From: Bidens hawaiensis | Taxonomy: Eukaryota > Streptophyta > Magnoliopsida > Asterales > Asteraceae | DNA length: 64,000 bases | Assembly: GCA_021521415.1 (NCBI GenBank) | Contig: JAIQDT010007614.1 | Location: 1 to 64,000 of the forward strand | Direction: 5' to 3' | Shown here: piece after piece, positions 36,032 to 46,992 of the stretch | Layout: every line of letters starts with the position of its first letter | How positions within the stretch are numbered: the stretch's first letter is position 1 | Position numbers and translations under genes: made by a program | The notes under the pieces: model-generated | Database searches by the model: none | The model's input: only the letters and a program-made list of their open reading frames with translations | Told to the model about the DNA's origin: nothing

Positions 36032-37272
36032 ACTAGTTTTTATTCCTCGTATTATGAGGTTGTTTTACATTATTCGTTTATAATGTTTGTATACTTTTTT
36101 GGATTTCAATTTTATTTATTGTAAGTAGTTAATAATATACGTAGGATTTGATGATAATTGGTTCCACAATAAACGAGATTTTATAACCCGGTTTAACAGC
36201 TATCTAGGTTTGATGAGACTCATGACCTGCTTATTTCTTTTCTATAAAATTGTTTCTTAATTATAAATAATATCTCTTTTTTAAAAAAAATCGGATATTA
36301 ATTTTTAGTATATCCCTATTTTTTAGGGTTTTTATATCCAATATTTAGTGGAGATTGATTTTTTATTTTATGAGATGTTATAACTCGTTTAAGGGAAATC
36401 TGGGTTTGGTAAGACTCATACCCGTGAATTCGGGTCAAATGCATGAGAAGTAGGGGTGCTCACGGTTCGGTTCGAAACCGTGAAACCGTCCAAACCGGTC
36501 ATCGGTTTGGTTTCATGGTTGGTTTATTTTCTTAACTTTCGGTTGATCGGTTTCATAATTTTCAAACCGTAACGAACGATTTGGTTTACGGTTTATACCA
36601 AAAACCAACCATATAAAACCGGACCGGACCAAATTTAATATTTTTTATTATATAAAATTTACATGCATATCGTATGTTTATAATCTGGGCGGATGAATTT
36701 TAGGTAAAATTTAATTATTATGGTTGGTTTTTTACCACAACTCCACATTTGTTATAAGTTTATTTTGTTCATTAGTATGTGAACTTTCAGTTAGGGCTAA
36801 TTTTATGTCATGGACATTTATTATAAGTTTATTTTGTTCATTAGTATGTGAACTTTCAGTTAGGGCTAATTTTATGTCATGGTGTAAGGCCTCGTTACCG
36901 ATGTCTCACTTTATCGTTTGATTTACTCATAAACACAGTTCTAAATATCAGAATTAATTAAAACTTTACGCAGAAGATAAAACTTCAACCGATATATTAC
37001 ATATCCATCATTTCTTGTCTTAGCAAACATTCATAGTTATTTAAAATCAAACATAGTCTTTAAAACATCATAACATTTCCTTGAGATGCCAGTGTCTTCA
37101 ATCCCATGCCATGTGTCTTCATCAAGCGAGCTGCCTCATTCTACTCACCTGCGTGCATACTAAAAGTCAGCTATGCTGAGTGAGTTCTAGTTAATAACAT
37201 CACATACTTTACATACATACATTCTTTCATTCATACTTTCATAACTCAAATTCTACTTTACTCTATTCTATT

Positions 37273-37446
37273 CTGCCTCGGATATTATTAGGGCCCGGTC
37301 CCTTTTTCTGCCTTGGATATTATTAGGGTCCAGTCCCTTTTCTGCCTTGGATATTATTAGGGTCCAGTCCCTTTTCTGCCTCGAGATTATTAGAGGGCTC
37401 GGTCCCTTTTCTACCTTGGATATTATTAGGGTCCAGTCCCTTTTCT
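37273..37446 (-). repeat. Minisatellite in the solo LTR, five units
   Basis: Units of about 36 bp containing GATATTATTAGGGYCCRGTCCC, separated by TTTTCTRCCT. Confidence 0.9.
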
Positions 37447-37470
37447 ACCTTTCTATCTCTTACATTTGTT

Positions 37471-37687
37471 CATAACATACATACATATCGTTCATAGTCC
37501 ATACATAACATTATAACTAGACAGTGCATGCAATATCCGAAGATCGTTCACGTACCGACAAACAATCATTCTTACCTTTCATAATGTACATACATATCAT
37601 TCATATTTCGTACATAGCATTATAACCTGACAGTATGTGCAATATCCGAAGATCGTTCACGTACCGGCAAGCAATCATTCTTACCTT
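37471..37687 (-). repeat. Tandem ~109-bp duplication in the solo LTR
   Basis: Unit 37471-37579 and unit 37580-37687 share ATACATACATATC, CAATATCCGAAGATCGTTCACGTACC and CAATCATTCTTACCTTTC. Confidence 0.9.
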
Positions 37688-38099
37688 TCACATAATCACA
37701 TAAGACATACACTTATCACTTAGGATAAATGTATTGACAATCACATCGAGTATGCACACAGCCCCGAAAACATAACACAGAAATGTGGCTAGAAACTCAC
37801 CTGAATGCGGTTACGTTCACCCTTAATAGTTATTCCCTTCTTGAGCTGTGCACGGCTAACTATATAATATTTACATGTATCAATTAGCTATTACTACTCA
37901 TATCGTATTTCTATCTTTATATAACCCATAACGAACGGGGGTCCGGGGGCAGGGCCCCTAGCAGCGGGGTTCTAGGGGCGGCAGTCCCTAGCGGGGTCCA
38001 AGGGGTAGAGCCCCTAGCTGGGGTTAAGCTGTCAGGTCAGCTTGGAAAAATTTTATTTTCATTAACTGTCTTAACACATTTTCCATTAGGATTTTAATT

Positions 38100-38445
38100 T
38101 ATTTTTCTCATTTGCTATCTCAATCGCTATAACGAATTAAGACTAATTCGTTACTGATTCGTCACCTTACATGCCTGATTCATTAGTTGATTCGTCCTTC
38201 TAGTTCGTTAGCTTAACATAGCCAATGATGTGTAATGAATCAACTGATTCGTTATCTAAATATAACGAATTGGTTATTAACGAATCTCCTGATCCGCTGT
38301 CTGGTTCGCTGTCTTATTAAAACGAATTGACCAGTAGCGAATGACCTAGTTCGCTGTTGTAATCACAACGAATTGCGAATCACCTGATTCGTTATGTTAG
38401 CGTAACGAATTGGCTCCGTTTTATCCAACCTTGACGAATTAGCCT
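38100..38445 (-). repeat. Cluster of AACGAATT / GATTCGTT motifs in the solo LTR
   Basis: More than ten copies of AACGAAT or its complement ATTCGTT within 350 bp, in both orientations, often paired as GATTCGTT...AACGAATTG, giving many possible small hairpins. Confidence 0.8.
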
Positions 38446-39600
38446 ATATACTTATCCAGACTTTGACTCAAGGGTCAAAGAAAAAAAATCGTCAAGAACA
38501 CTAACAGTCAACAGACCTTAGATATGCGATTAAACCTTCGTTTCTCAGCCAAATAACATAATTTAGGTATCAACGGATTCGGAATTACAGCGCCTACAAA
38601 CCCTAACCCTTAGTTCGTCCAAATACTCGTGTTTAAAGGGTGCGATTTAGGCATCTAGGTTACGGGTTCTTTTAGGTTATCGATTAACATATCAAACGTT
38701 AATGGATTCCAGTATTACTTGTTGTGTTTGATTCGTTTTCAACATACAAGAACAGATCTGTGATTTCCCAAGCCAATCCGAACCTAAACGAACGATTTCA
38801 AATTATAAACGTACCTTAAACGAGTCGAACTACGAGCACGGTTAAGCCTTGACGTTGTTTTGGTTCTTCACGATGATCTAGCACCAACGGGATCGGGTTT
38901 CCACCTTCGAATCTCAGCTCGGGTTATAGGATAGTGTTTGTGTGTGTTTTCCAAGGTATAGGCTATGGTGTAGAGAATGGATAAAAATGGAAAGGTTTAG
39001 GGTTTAAGGGGTATTTATACTCCCATAAGCCCATGGACCTAAGGCCCATTCCATTTCTTATTTCATCGTCTAAAGTCCAAGCCCAACTCCTATTAGTTTA
39101 CTTATTAAAACCGACACAAGACACTTCACCGAATAAACAAACTTCCATTTATTTATTATAATCAAAAGTAGGATGTTACACATGGTCAACCGATAACAAC
39201 TATCTTAAGATGCATTGATTGTAGCTCCCTATATCAAGTTCAACATGTGTGTAATTTGTTTATAACCTATGGAGCGTAAACAACTTTATATTTGAATGTG
39301 AACCAACATTTTTAGATATATCAAAATCTGGAGAGTAGGATATTTTAATAAAAATGTTTAAAACCGTGAAACCAAACCGTTAGTAACGGTTTGGTTTGGT
39401 TCAATTTTCAGTTTCAATGGTTCGGTTTTGGTTTTCGATGTTAAAAACCGTTACTCACGGTTTGATATAAAAACCGCCCAAACCGGACCGTGAACACCCC
39501 TAATGAGAAGTCTCCATTTGTAAATAAAGAAATATGGTGGCTTGAGAGAATGTAGGGAGCAACCGTGGAGCTTTTAAAGGTTTCGTTTATATATCTTTGA

Positions 39601-40780
39601 TGTGAGAAAATATATATACAATAATCACGAATCGCAACTAATCTTTAAAAAATCAAACAATCTATCCTAGTTCACACAAACGACAAGTGTACCGGTCGCG
39701 TATAACAAAGATAAGGAAAGTCCGGATATCGAACTCGAAGACACGTGAGAACGGCTCAGATTATAAACCCTAATCCAAGTCCTATCTTAATATTTAATTG
39801 ATTTTATATTAATTACTTTAAACTAATTAACTTAACTAACTTAACTTAACTTAACAAAGCTAACTGAAATACTTAACGGGATTTAACGATAATGAAAAAG
39901 CGAATCACCTAGGTAGGATGACTTAAAGCTGTAGGATGGCTCGGGTGCTAACACGTGGTTGAAACCAGGGTACAAAAGATGAGCTAACATAGGAGAGGCT
40001 AAGGTAATTGTGTCCCTACAGTCGGTTTTACCAAAGAACCCTAACGATGTCTAGTTAACTTTTAATTCTTGGTTGTTTATTCTAAGTACCCTAATAACTC
40101 AAAACTTGGTCCATGTTTAAGCTACAAGACTCAGTAAGGTTCAAGCTATTATAAACCTAGGAGAAAATGGGTAATTCAACACTAAGTATAAAACGACTCA
40201 ACTTACAAACTTAACCTAGTCGATAATGGGAAAAACCGCACGTAGTCTCGCATCGACTAACCCTATCAACTAGCTAGTAAGATAAGCCGACACCTAAGGT
40301 TTTGATCCATCTCAAAGGTGGTTAATCTACTTATTTTAATGATCTAAGCAACACAAACCCTAATGATACGTCTATCACAATCAATCAGCACACAAATATT
40401 AACTGAACTATGCAATTAACGACCTCACAAAACTAATTTATGCACTAATCAGTCACATGTGGCCCATTCACCTAAGATACATCTATGGCAGAAGATATTA
40501 ACGGGATTAAATCACAAATTATGAACTTTGACAATAGAAAAACAATCAACAACTTATTAAGCACCCTAAACTAGTTTATTTTAACTGTTAAACATCAAAC
40601 ATAGGTGATCCAAACAAGTTTAGCCTATAATAATCATCGAACATCAGTAAATATGAATAATAATAATAATAATAATCACCATGGTCATTAGAAACTGATA
40701 AAACTCGTTTGATCTCTTAAAAACATAAAACGAACCTTAAATCGTTAATAATTCAAAAACCGATAAACAATGAACCAAAC
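39601..40780. other. AT-rich spacer, possibly old retroelement sequence
   Basis: Contains phrases common in plant retroelement flanks (GACAAGTGTACCGGTCGCG near 39690) but no domain, LTR terminus or gene that I can support. It rejoins with 56022 across the insertion of element 2. Confidence 0.4.
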
Positions 40781-41695
40781 TGTAATATCGTGAAAATTTT
40801 GGATCAAAGATGCCAAGTTCAAAGTAAAAAGGACCAAAAATGACAAATTCTAAACTTCAAGGTTGAAAATAAAAGTATGTCTTCTTGTCACATAGCGATA
40901 CACAAAGGGACAAAGGACAAGCCTATCGCGTATCGCGAAGGGCTTGGTTATAAACCCAAGAAATGGCCACATGGCGATACACGATCACCGAGGCGCCAAC
41001 GTCATCGCTTATCGCGATGACATGGTCTGACAGGCCAAGACACGTGTCGCCACGTGTCAAACGGTGGCACTTTGTGTCACCACATGGCACCGCGTCCGCC
41101 ACGTGGCAAACCTATGGGTGACGGATCATGGTTGCGTCGCGATACGCGATGGGCCCACTGATCAACCTTTAAATAGAGAGCTTCGACTCTCTCACTCCTG
41201 AACCCATTTCACAGCTTCTTTCTCTCTCTAAAATACTCCCTCTCTCACTACCTCGAAGTTTGTGCAAGCTTTCTTCGATAACCGTGCCAAAATACCGACG
41301 TTTCCTCGATCTACGTTCAATACACCGATGATGTTATCTTGAAAAACGTGTCATTCCGACTTCCCTACGAGCCGCCTCGTAAAGTGTGCCGACGTGTGTA
41401 GAAGTATTGGTGTGCCTTGTTTTGCGTGCAAGGAAAGGTGTTGATCAAGAAGATAAAGAAAAGGGTAAAGACATCGAAGTGCTGCTCGATTGTCTAGGGT
41501 AAAAATAAGCCAAGAAAGGTAGGCATAATGCCCAAACAAAATAATAATAAATTATTAAAAGGCTTAAAACCTTAAGTCGAGGATATGCTCGATACCTCGA
41601 TAAATAAAAGAAAACATAACAAAGAAAAGAAAAGAAAAGAAAGGAATATGAATTTTGAGGAGATTGAAATATTTTTAGAACCTCACTTCCCTAAT

Positions 41696-42616
41696 TTTAA
41701 CTCTACGTTTCAAAAACTCGTTATATTATTATTTTTCTTTTTTAAAAAAGTTTAGTTTAACGCATACAACCCATTAAAAAACTTGAATTGAGTTGAGCAT
41801 AAACGAGCTGGAGCTTTTATTAAGGCTCATTAACTAAACTATCTCGGTTCCCAGCTTTTCGTGTGGAGTTCAAGCCATTACTTAACTAGGAATCCTTGAT
41901 GGTATATCCCGAAGGATTTATCTTCTCACATCATCACTTATATTTCGTTTATCCGATCAGGTGAGTATCACATTCCCCCTTTTTACACTCATTTTATACT
42001 ATTTTGGGGACGTATGCGTTATTATATAATTTCCTATTATTTAACACGCAAATTGCAACTGTTTGTCACTTGTGTTTAAAAATTTATACCTTACTTGTTA
42101 TGTGTTTATATGCTCTATTTGAATCCCATTCGGAGAGGTCCAACATAATCTCATAATAGTATGATCATGCGACCATCGTAATAGCCATCTTCCAGTTTAT
42201 CTGGCATTGTGCTTATCGATATCTCATTTACTTGCTCATTGGTTGAATTGCTTATCTCATTTGACACTATTGCATTTTTATATATACACCAAATATGGTG
42301 TGCTACTCGCTCAACCTCATGTTGACAAACCTATTGTATTTTTGACTCATATGCAGGTTATCGCATGATATGATTATCATGATTTGTTTGAATACACTTA
42401 GGATTGCATGCTAGGGAGAAGAAACAAGAACATAAATTTTATTTTGTCTTTATCTATTTTATTAATTGATTATGTATTATGGTATTTGAAAATTGTTTGA
42501 TTATTTAATTTAAATTTAATAGATATTATAACTTTAATTATTGCATGATAGTACCTTGAGAGCTGAGAGTAATCAGCTCACGCCCAGACATTTCCGCCTT
42601 AGGTTGGGGTGTGACG
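41696..42616 (+). mobile_element. Probable solo or truncated LTR in the foreign block
   Basis: Its 3' part (41940-42616) is homologous to 50070-50704 of another solo LTR and ends GGTTGGGGTGTGACG. CTAAT flanks it at 41691-41695 and 42617-42621, suggesting a target duplication, but the start TTTAAC lacks the canonical TG, so the left edge is tentative. Confidence 0.5.
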
Positions 42617-42960
42617 CTAATATACAACCACTGGCCCTAACTGATCACAATTAACCCATGTTGATCCTAATTGACTTATATTGGCCCTAGTTGGCAATCA
42701 TGAACAATCATTTACCTTATTTGAACTTAATTGACCATCATTAACGATCATTGACCCTAGATAGCTCATCATAACCCTAATTTCCTCTATTTGGCCATTG
42801 CTCACTAACATTGACGCTAGCTGATCATTATTAATTAATATCATCCCTATTTGGCCAAGGTTTAACATGTTTTACCATGACTTGAAGGGAACTTAGAACC
42901 GTTGACCATGATTGACTAAGATTGTCATCATTAATTAACAATAACTAATGTTTTCAGATT
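42617..42960. repeat. Degenerate short tandem repeat
   Basis: Many variants of ATTGACCCTA, TTGGCCCTA and TGATCATYATTAA in a loose period of about 25-35 bases. Confidence 0.6.
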
Positions 42961-43233
42961 TGGATTGGAAGCTTTACCGGGTCACAGGCCAGACTTCGAA
43001 CTGAATAACGTCAAAATTAAATTATAAATTTTCAAATATTATATAAAATTCAAATAATATTACATTAAAAATAAAAAACCATGGTGTTAATTCACTTATA
43101 TTTAAATAAAATAAAAAAAGGTATTTGTTTCTTATGAAGAAACAAAACACGAAAACATTTTTTTAAGAAGAATATTAAGCGTTAAAAACATTGTTAAGTT
43201 CATAAATGTTGAAAAGAAACTAAAATATCATCA

Positions 43234-43318
43234 TGGAAGAGTTGGTAATGAGTTGGAGTATTATACACGAGGTCTTAGGTTCAAATCTTGTAATGTAAGC
43301 CATAGTAATATTTTTTTT
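43234..43318 (+). repeat. tRNA-derived sequence 1 (Pol III A and B boxes)
   Basis: An A-box-like TGGAAGAGTTGG at 43234 and B box GGTTCAAATC at 43278, 44 bases apart as in a real tRNA, then a run of eight T at about 43311. The stems do not pair, so it is probably a SINE head, not a working tRNA. Confidence 0.5.
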
Positions 43319-43341
43319 ATATAGACAAGAATTGTAACTTA

Positions 43342-43439
43342 TAAGAATATTTAGCTTAAATATCATTAAAAACATAAATTTCTTCATAGATAAGAATATT
43401 TAGCTTAAATATCATTAAAAACATAAATTTCTTCATAGA
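43342..43439. repeat. Perfect 49-bp tandem duplication
   Basis: 43342-43390 and 43391-43439 are identical, from TAAGAATATTTAGC to TTCTTCATAGA. Confidence 0.95.
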
Positions 43440-43490
43440 TGAGTTGGTAGGTTATTTGGTTATTACCTTGAAGGTTTCAATTTCAAATCT
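43436..43490 (+). repeat. tRNA-derived sequence 2, degenerate
   Basis: TAGATGAGTTGG at 43436 and TTTCAAATC at about 43480, again about 44 bases apart, directly after the tandem duplication. Weaker than unit 1. Confidence 0.4.
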
Positions 43491-43779
43491 CACATCTCAC
43501 AAGATTCATAACTATTAAGATTAAAGGTTTTTGCTAAAAAAACGGTCAACTGGTATAACTAAAACCTCTCAAACCGGCCGGTCTAACTAAAACCGGTACA
43601 ACATATCGAACCGAACCGCCGGGTTAGGCTGGTAAGTCATGTTCTGGTTTGAAAATATTGCGATTGTATTACTTCTTACTGTTTATAAACAGGGTTTTTA
43701 CAAGAATTACATAGACTGGTATATGACCTTTAAATCTTCTTTAAAATGGTTGAATTGACGATGACATAGCAGAGAAACT

Positions 43780-44521
43780 GAAAATGAGTTATTAATCATT
43801 TCATTTATAAAAAGGCATTGAAGACCAACTAATAGTCCCTATAATATAGTGTTTTACAAGAATTGTTAAGACTAAAATTCAATCTTCAATATATTTCTCC
43901 AAAATGATAGAATCTGAGTTGATTATTAGAAATTGAATATTAGTCCCTAATCATTTGTCCACAAAACGCTTCCAAGACTAAATATCAGTTTTGAATAAAG
44001 TTCCATATCATATTTTCGAGACTATTTTTCAGTGTCCAATGCATCCTTACAATGGAAAATTTTGCGTCAAACAATCAGAGACTGGAAATCAATCCTTGAC
44101 CTTTTCATATACAAAAGACGTTTAATACTTAATATAATCCTTAATTCAATTCACATGTGAACTATTAAAGACATATTGTTAGTCTCTAATATATTTACTA
44201 TATACTGGAGACTGAATACCGGTATCCAATACATTTTCTCCATATTCCATTTTAGAGGGAACATATTGGGGACTGAAATTCAGTCATTAATAGGTTTCCA
44301 TACAAAACTTTTCATTAAACATACATATTTATGACTAATTTTTAGTCTTAAATAAGAGAACAAAGTATTAGGGACTAATTATCAGACACAAACACAAATC
44401 ACTTAAAACTCAGTCCCCTATACTGTTAGTAACTAACAAATCAGTGTCTGATAGTACGTATCTGAGACTAATATATGAGTCCCTAATGCGCTAGTCCCTA
44501 ATACTCACATTTTTTGTAGTG
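43780..44521 (-). mobile_element. CACTA (En/Spm) transposon end
   Basis: The right end reads, on the minus strand, CACTACAAAAAATGTGAG, the classic CACTA terminal repeat with its run of A. Inward of it GGGACTAA/TTAGTCCC-type subterminal motifs recur many times to about 43780. The left end was not found, so the element is truncated. No transposase seen. Confidence 0.8.
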
Positions 44522-44842
44522 GCACACCGCGCCACAATTGGTCATGACCTCCGCCATGATGGGCAGGACCCAAGTTACGTCTGAGTGAGACTGACCATGT
44601 GTATACGTATGGTACCTAAGTAATGTCGAACGTTGCGGTGTTTGCTGGGGTGCCTTGTGTAGAGACTTGAGTTTATAATTGTGATTGTTTTTAAAGCTTG
44701 ATTATTCCTAAGCCACAATGGGCCGGACCCAAGTTATGGCTTGAGGGGTAATAAAGTAAAAGAAAATATTTTAGCGTTAGCATATTCACCAGCATGTGTT
44801 GCTGATGTATTTTTAAACATTTTGAAGGTAATCAAGAATAAT

Positions 44843-44901
44843 GCTTGGAAGCTCGAAGGGCTCAAGATATCCGATGGTTTGAGCACTTCGAGCTTCCAAG
44901 C
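44843..44901 (+). repeat. 23-bp stem hairpin in the 5' LTR of element 2
   Basis: Arm 44843-44865 (GCTTGGAAGCTC...) and its near-perfect inverse 44879-44901 (one mismatch) enclose a 13-base loop. It lies in a region duplicated in this LTR (about 44772-44908 and 44909-45022) but single in the 3' LTR (about 55687-55800), so the fold arose after insertion or in a relative. Confidence 0.85.
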
Positions 44902-45251
44902 CCTATTTTAGCGTCAGCATATTCACCAGCATGTGTTGCTGACGCATTTTTAAACATTATGAAGGTAGTCAAGATTAGGGCTTGGAAGCTCGAAGTGCTC
45001 AAGATATCTGATAGCTCGGATCTTTTGTTAACTTAAAAATATGAATGGTGGTTTTGTAATAAAACAAGTAATCTCTGTAAAACAATTAATGGGTGTTTTA
45101 TAAATCCCATCTTTTGTTTAAAATATATAATATTTAAATCCACATAAAATAAAGACTTCTGCTTTTAAACCCGCTACTCTAATTTTTTTAAAAATGTGGT
45201 ACCAACATATGCATCACACGCCTAGGCCATGGTTTGGGGTGTGACAAGTGT

Positions 45252-45263
45252 TGGTATCAGAGC
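45252..45263 (+). other. Primer binding site of element 2, tRNA-Met type
   Basis: TGGTATCAGAGC starts five bases after the 5' LTR end. Confidence 0.88.
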
Positions 45264-45420
45264 CATCGATCTTAGCGAATTAGGTATTAAAAGATAATAC
45301 CTAAGCTTCGATCCAAGTAAATAAGAAAATTTTCATTATTACTTGTTTAAATAAAATAGGGATAAGATAGGCTGATAAACCTTTTCTATCCCTCCCTTAT
45401 CTAAACCACCCAACCTTTAG

Positions 45421-46589
45421 ATGTCATTCAAGAAGATCATGGATGGATTCATGAGAGACACACGAAGAGTTGGAATTCCCGAATCCCTACCAAAGGATAA
45501 CATGAGCGAGGAATATTACGAATCTTTCTTCAATCAAGATCAACCGATTGACCGAACCAAACCAATATATTTCCCTGGAACCGAACAATGTCCGATCAAT
45601 CTACCCGATAGTCCACCAATGCAAAGGAATGATCCCCCAAGACACTCAAGTTATCATCCATCAAGCATACCGATATACCACCCGTCCGAGATTCCGACGT
45701 ATCACCCATCTGAGATCCTGAAGTATCATCCGTCTGATATTCTGACGTATCAACCACCCAATCCTCATCCGTAATATGCATTCCTCTCCAACAAGCAAAT
45801 CAAGGAGGAACCCGAGTCTGACTCGTCCGATTGGATGCAATGCCACTCCGACCAAAGAAGATGGCACACTGGAACTTCTGCATTTGACTCGGTTGATTCC
45901 CACCCCAACACCTATGATGGACCATCCCGAAAGCCAAAGATGAGGGTTATGATGCCGTTTGAGAGTTTTCGAATGCACCCCATAGTGAAGGAAACTGCCC
46001 AGTGAATGGAGGAGGAAGATCCTGAAGAGGAGAAAGACCCGGAGAGGAGGAAGAGGACCGCGAAAAAGAAAATCCCAATGACGTAACAACACCAATGGAG
46101 GAACCGTCCGATTGTGACTGCCAGCCTAGACAAGGATGTGTGCAACCGTTCTTCCACAAGAATCCAAGTTATGGCTCCATGGACCTCTATGTGCAATACC
46201 TTGAATATTTAAAGAACAAGTCATCATAAAGTTTCCCACCATACCAAGGCAAGATTCCATCAATCGAGGAACAAGCAAATGAGATCCGCGAGCAAAATGA
46301 AGCGGCGGAAACTTTCTTCAATTATCCGTATGATGTGACATCATCACCATACCCCAAGAACCACTACGATATCGTCATGATTGGGTACCGCGATCCGCCA
46401 CCACGATATGGATACCCGAACGAGATTCCGCAATATCAAGAGAAGCATCTTGATAGAGCCTTGCACGAGACTGATGATCTGAGGAAGAAGGTAGCTGTGG
46501 ACGGAGTCAAGAAGAAGAAGATAGGAGATGAGCTTCTTCGAAAATGCAACAAGATGACCAAGCTTTTGAAGAAATACATGAAGGATTGA
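45421..46589 (+). pseudogene. Accessory reading frame upstream of gag, broken
   Basis: The ATG at 45421 opens 117 codons to a TAA at 45772, and the same frame continues open to a TGA at 46003 and on to a TAA at 46084; another frame then carries on through one TAA (near 46228) to the stop at 46587. Together this suggests an ancestral protein of about 390 aa. Features: three or four tandem YHPSEI-type repeats (about 45654-45760), an acidic stretch, a KKKK-rich segment and a helical, lysine-rich C-terminus (46440-46586) that could form a coiled coil. It has no zinc knuckle, gag or pol motif. It sits where Tekay elements normally go straight to gag. Function unknown. Confidence 0.6.
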
Positions 46590-46689
46590 GAACCCCGAAG
46601 TGAATTAAGAATAATGTTGTGTGTTGTAATGTGTGTGATGTAATGATGTGAGTAATAAAGAACGTTGAAACGTTCTAAGAAATAAGGAT

Positions 46690-46769
46690 AAGAAAAAATA
46701 TATATATCAAAGTGATAATATATATATATCTGTGTGTGTGTGTATGTGTGCGTGTGTTTTATGTAACGA

Positions 46770-46808
<39 letters not shown>
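46690..46808. repeat. (TA)n/(TG)n microsatellite
   Basis: TATATATC, a TGTGTGTG block and about 36 bases of TA between the accessory frame and gag. Confidence 0.95.
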
Positions 46809-46810
<2 letters not shown>

Positions 46811-46992
46811 TTTTGACATAAATATAAATGAATAAATAAAAGTACGAGTATTTAAGAAAAGAATGTTATTAAATTTCAGCAAAATGTTATATCAAAACAA
46901 TGTTGAAGCTTCTCGAAATGAAGCCGAAAACAGAAAAGATAGAGAATAAGAACAAGAGAAAGAAAAAAGAAGAGATAATACCCGAAAAATAC

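Larger units (their letters stand above)
36883..39180 (-). mobile_element. 2298-bp solo LTR inside the hAT element
   Basis: Ends TGTAAGGCC...GATGTTACA with an exact 5-bp duplication CATGG at 36878-36882 and 39181-39185. A TATA-like GTATAAATACCCC near 39010-39020 reads on the minus strand, as does the usual gypsy start TGTAACATC, so the LTR is in minus orientation. It holds a minisatellite, a 109-bp duplication and a dense cluster of AACGAATT-type motifs. Likely Ty3/gypsy. Confidence 0.9.
36451..39502. mobile_element. hAT-type element with nested solo LTR
   Basis: Terminal inverted repeats TAGGGGTGCTCACGG and CCGTGAACACCCCTA (14 of 15 match) and an exact 8-bp target duplication ATGAGAAG at 36443-36450 and 39503-39510: textbook hAT. 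CGGTTT/AAACCG subterminal repeats at both ends. Removing the solo LTR leaves a non-autonomous element of about 750 bp. A 69-bp tandem duplication (from 36752 and 36821) lies in its left half. No transposase. Confidence 0.93.
36033..39600 (-). mobile_element. Non-autonomous Helitron, copy 3, interrupted by hAT
   Basis: CTAG at 36033-36036 then TTTTTATTCCTCGTATTATGAGG (hairpin-like), head to tail with copy 2. It shares the GGTGGCTTGAGAGAAT and GAGCTTTTAAA blocks with copy 2. The minus-strand 5' TC is at 39599-39600. Without the hAT insertion it is about 508 bp. Confidence 0.7.
40781..45246 (+). repeat. 5' LTR of element 2, with foreign block
   Basis: Bases 40781-41652 align with 53440-54890 of the 3' LTR (which itself carries a hAT insertion), and about 44522-45246 align with about 55438-56021. 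Between them 41653-44521 is foreign and replaces about 540 bp of LTR. The TATA at 41166-41174 reads TTTAAATA where the 3' LTR has TATAAATA. Confidence 0.85.

Noticed and set aside
37273..37687. CRISPR-like array of short repeats
   Set aside because: Units are contiguous tandem repeats without unique spacers, inside a plant solo LTR.
39601..40780. Possible Athila 3' region
   Set aside because: Some phrases look familiar from retroelement flanks, but no terminus, polypurine tract or domain could be found.
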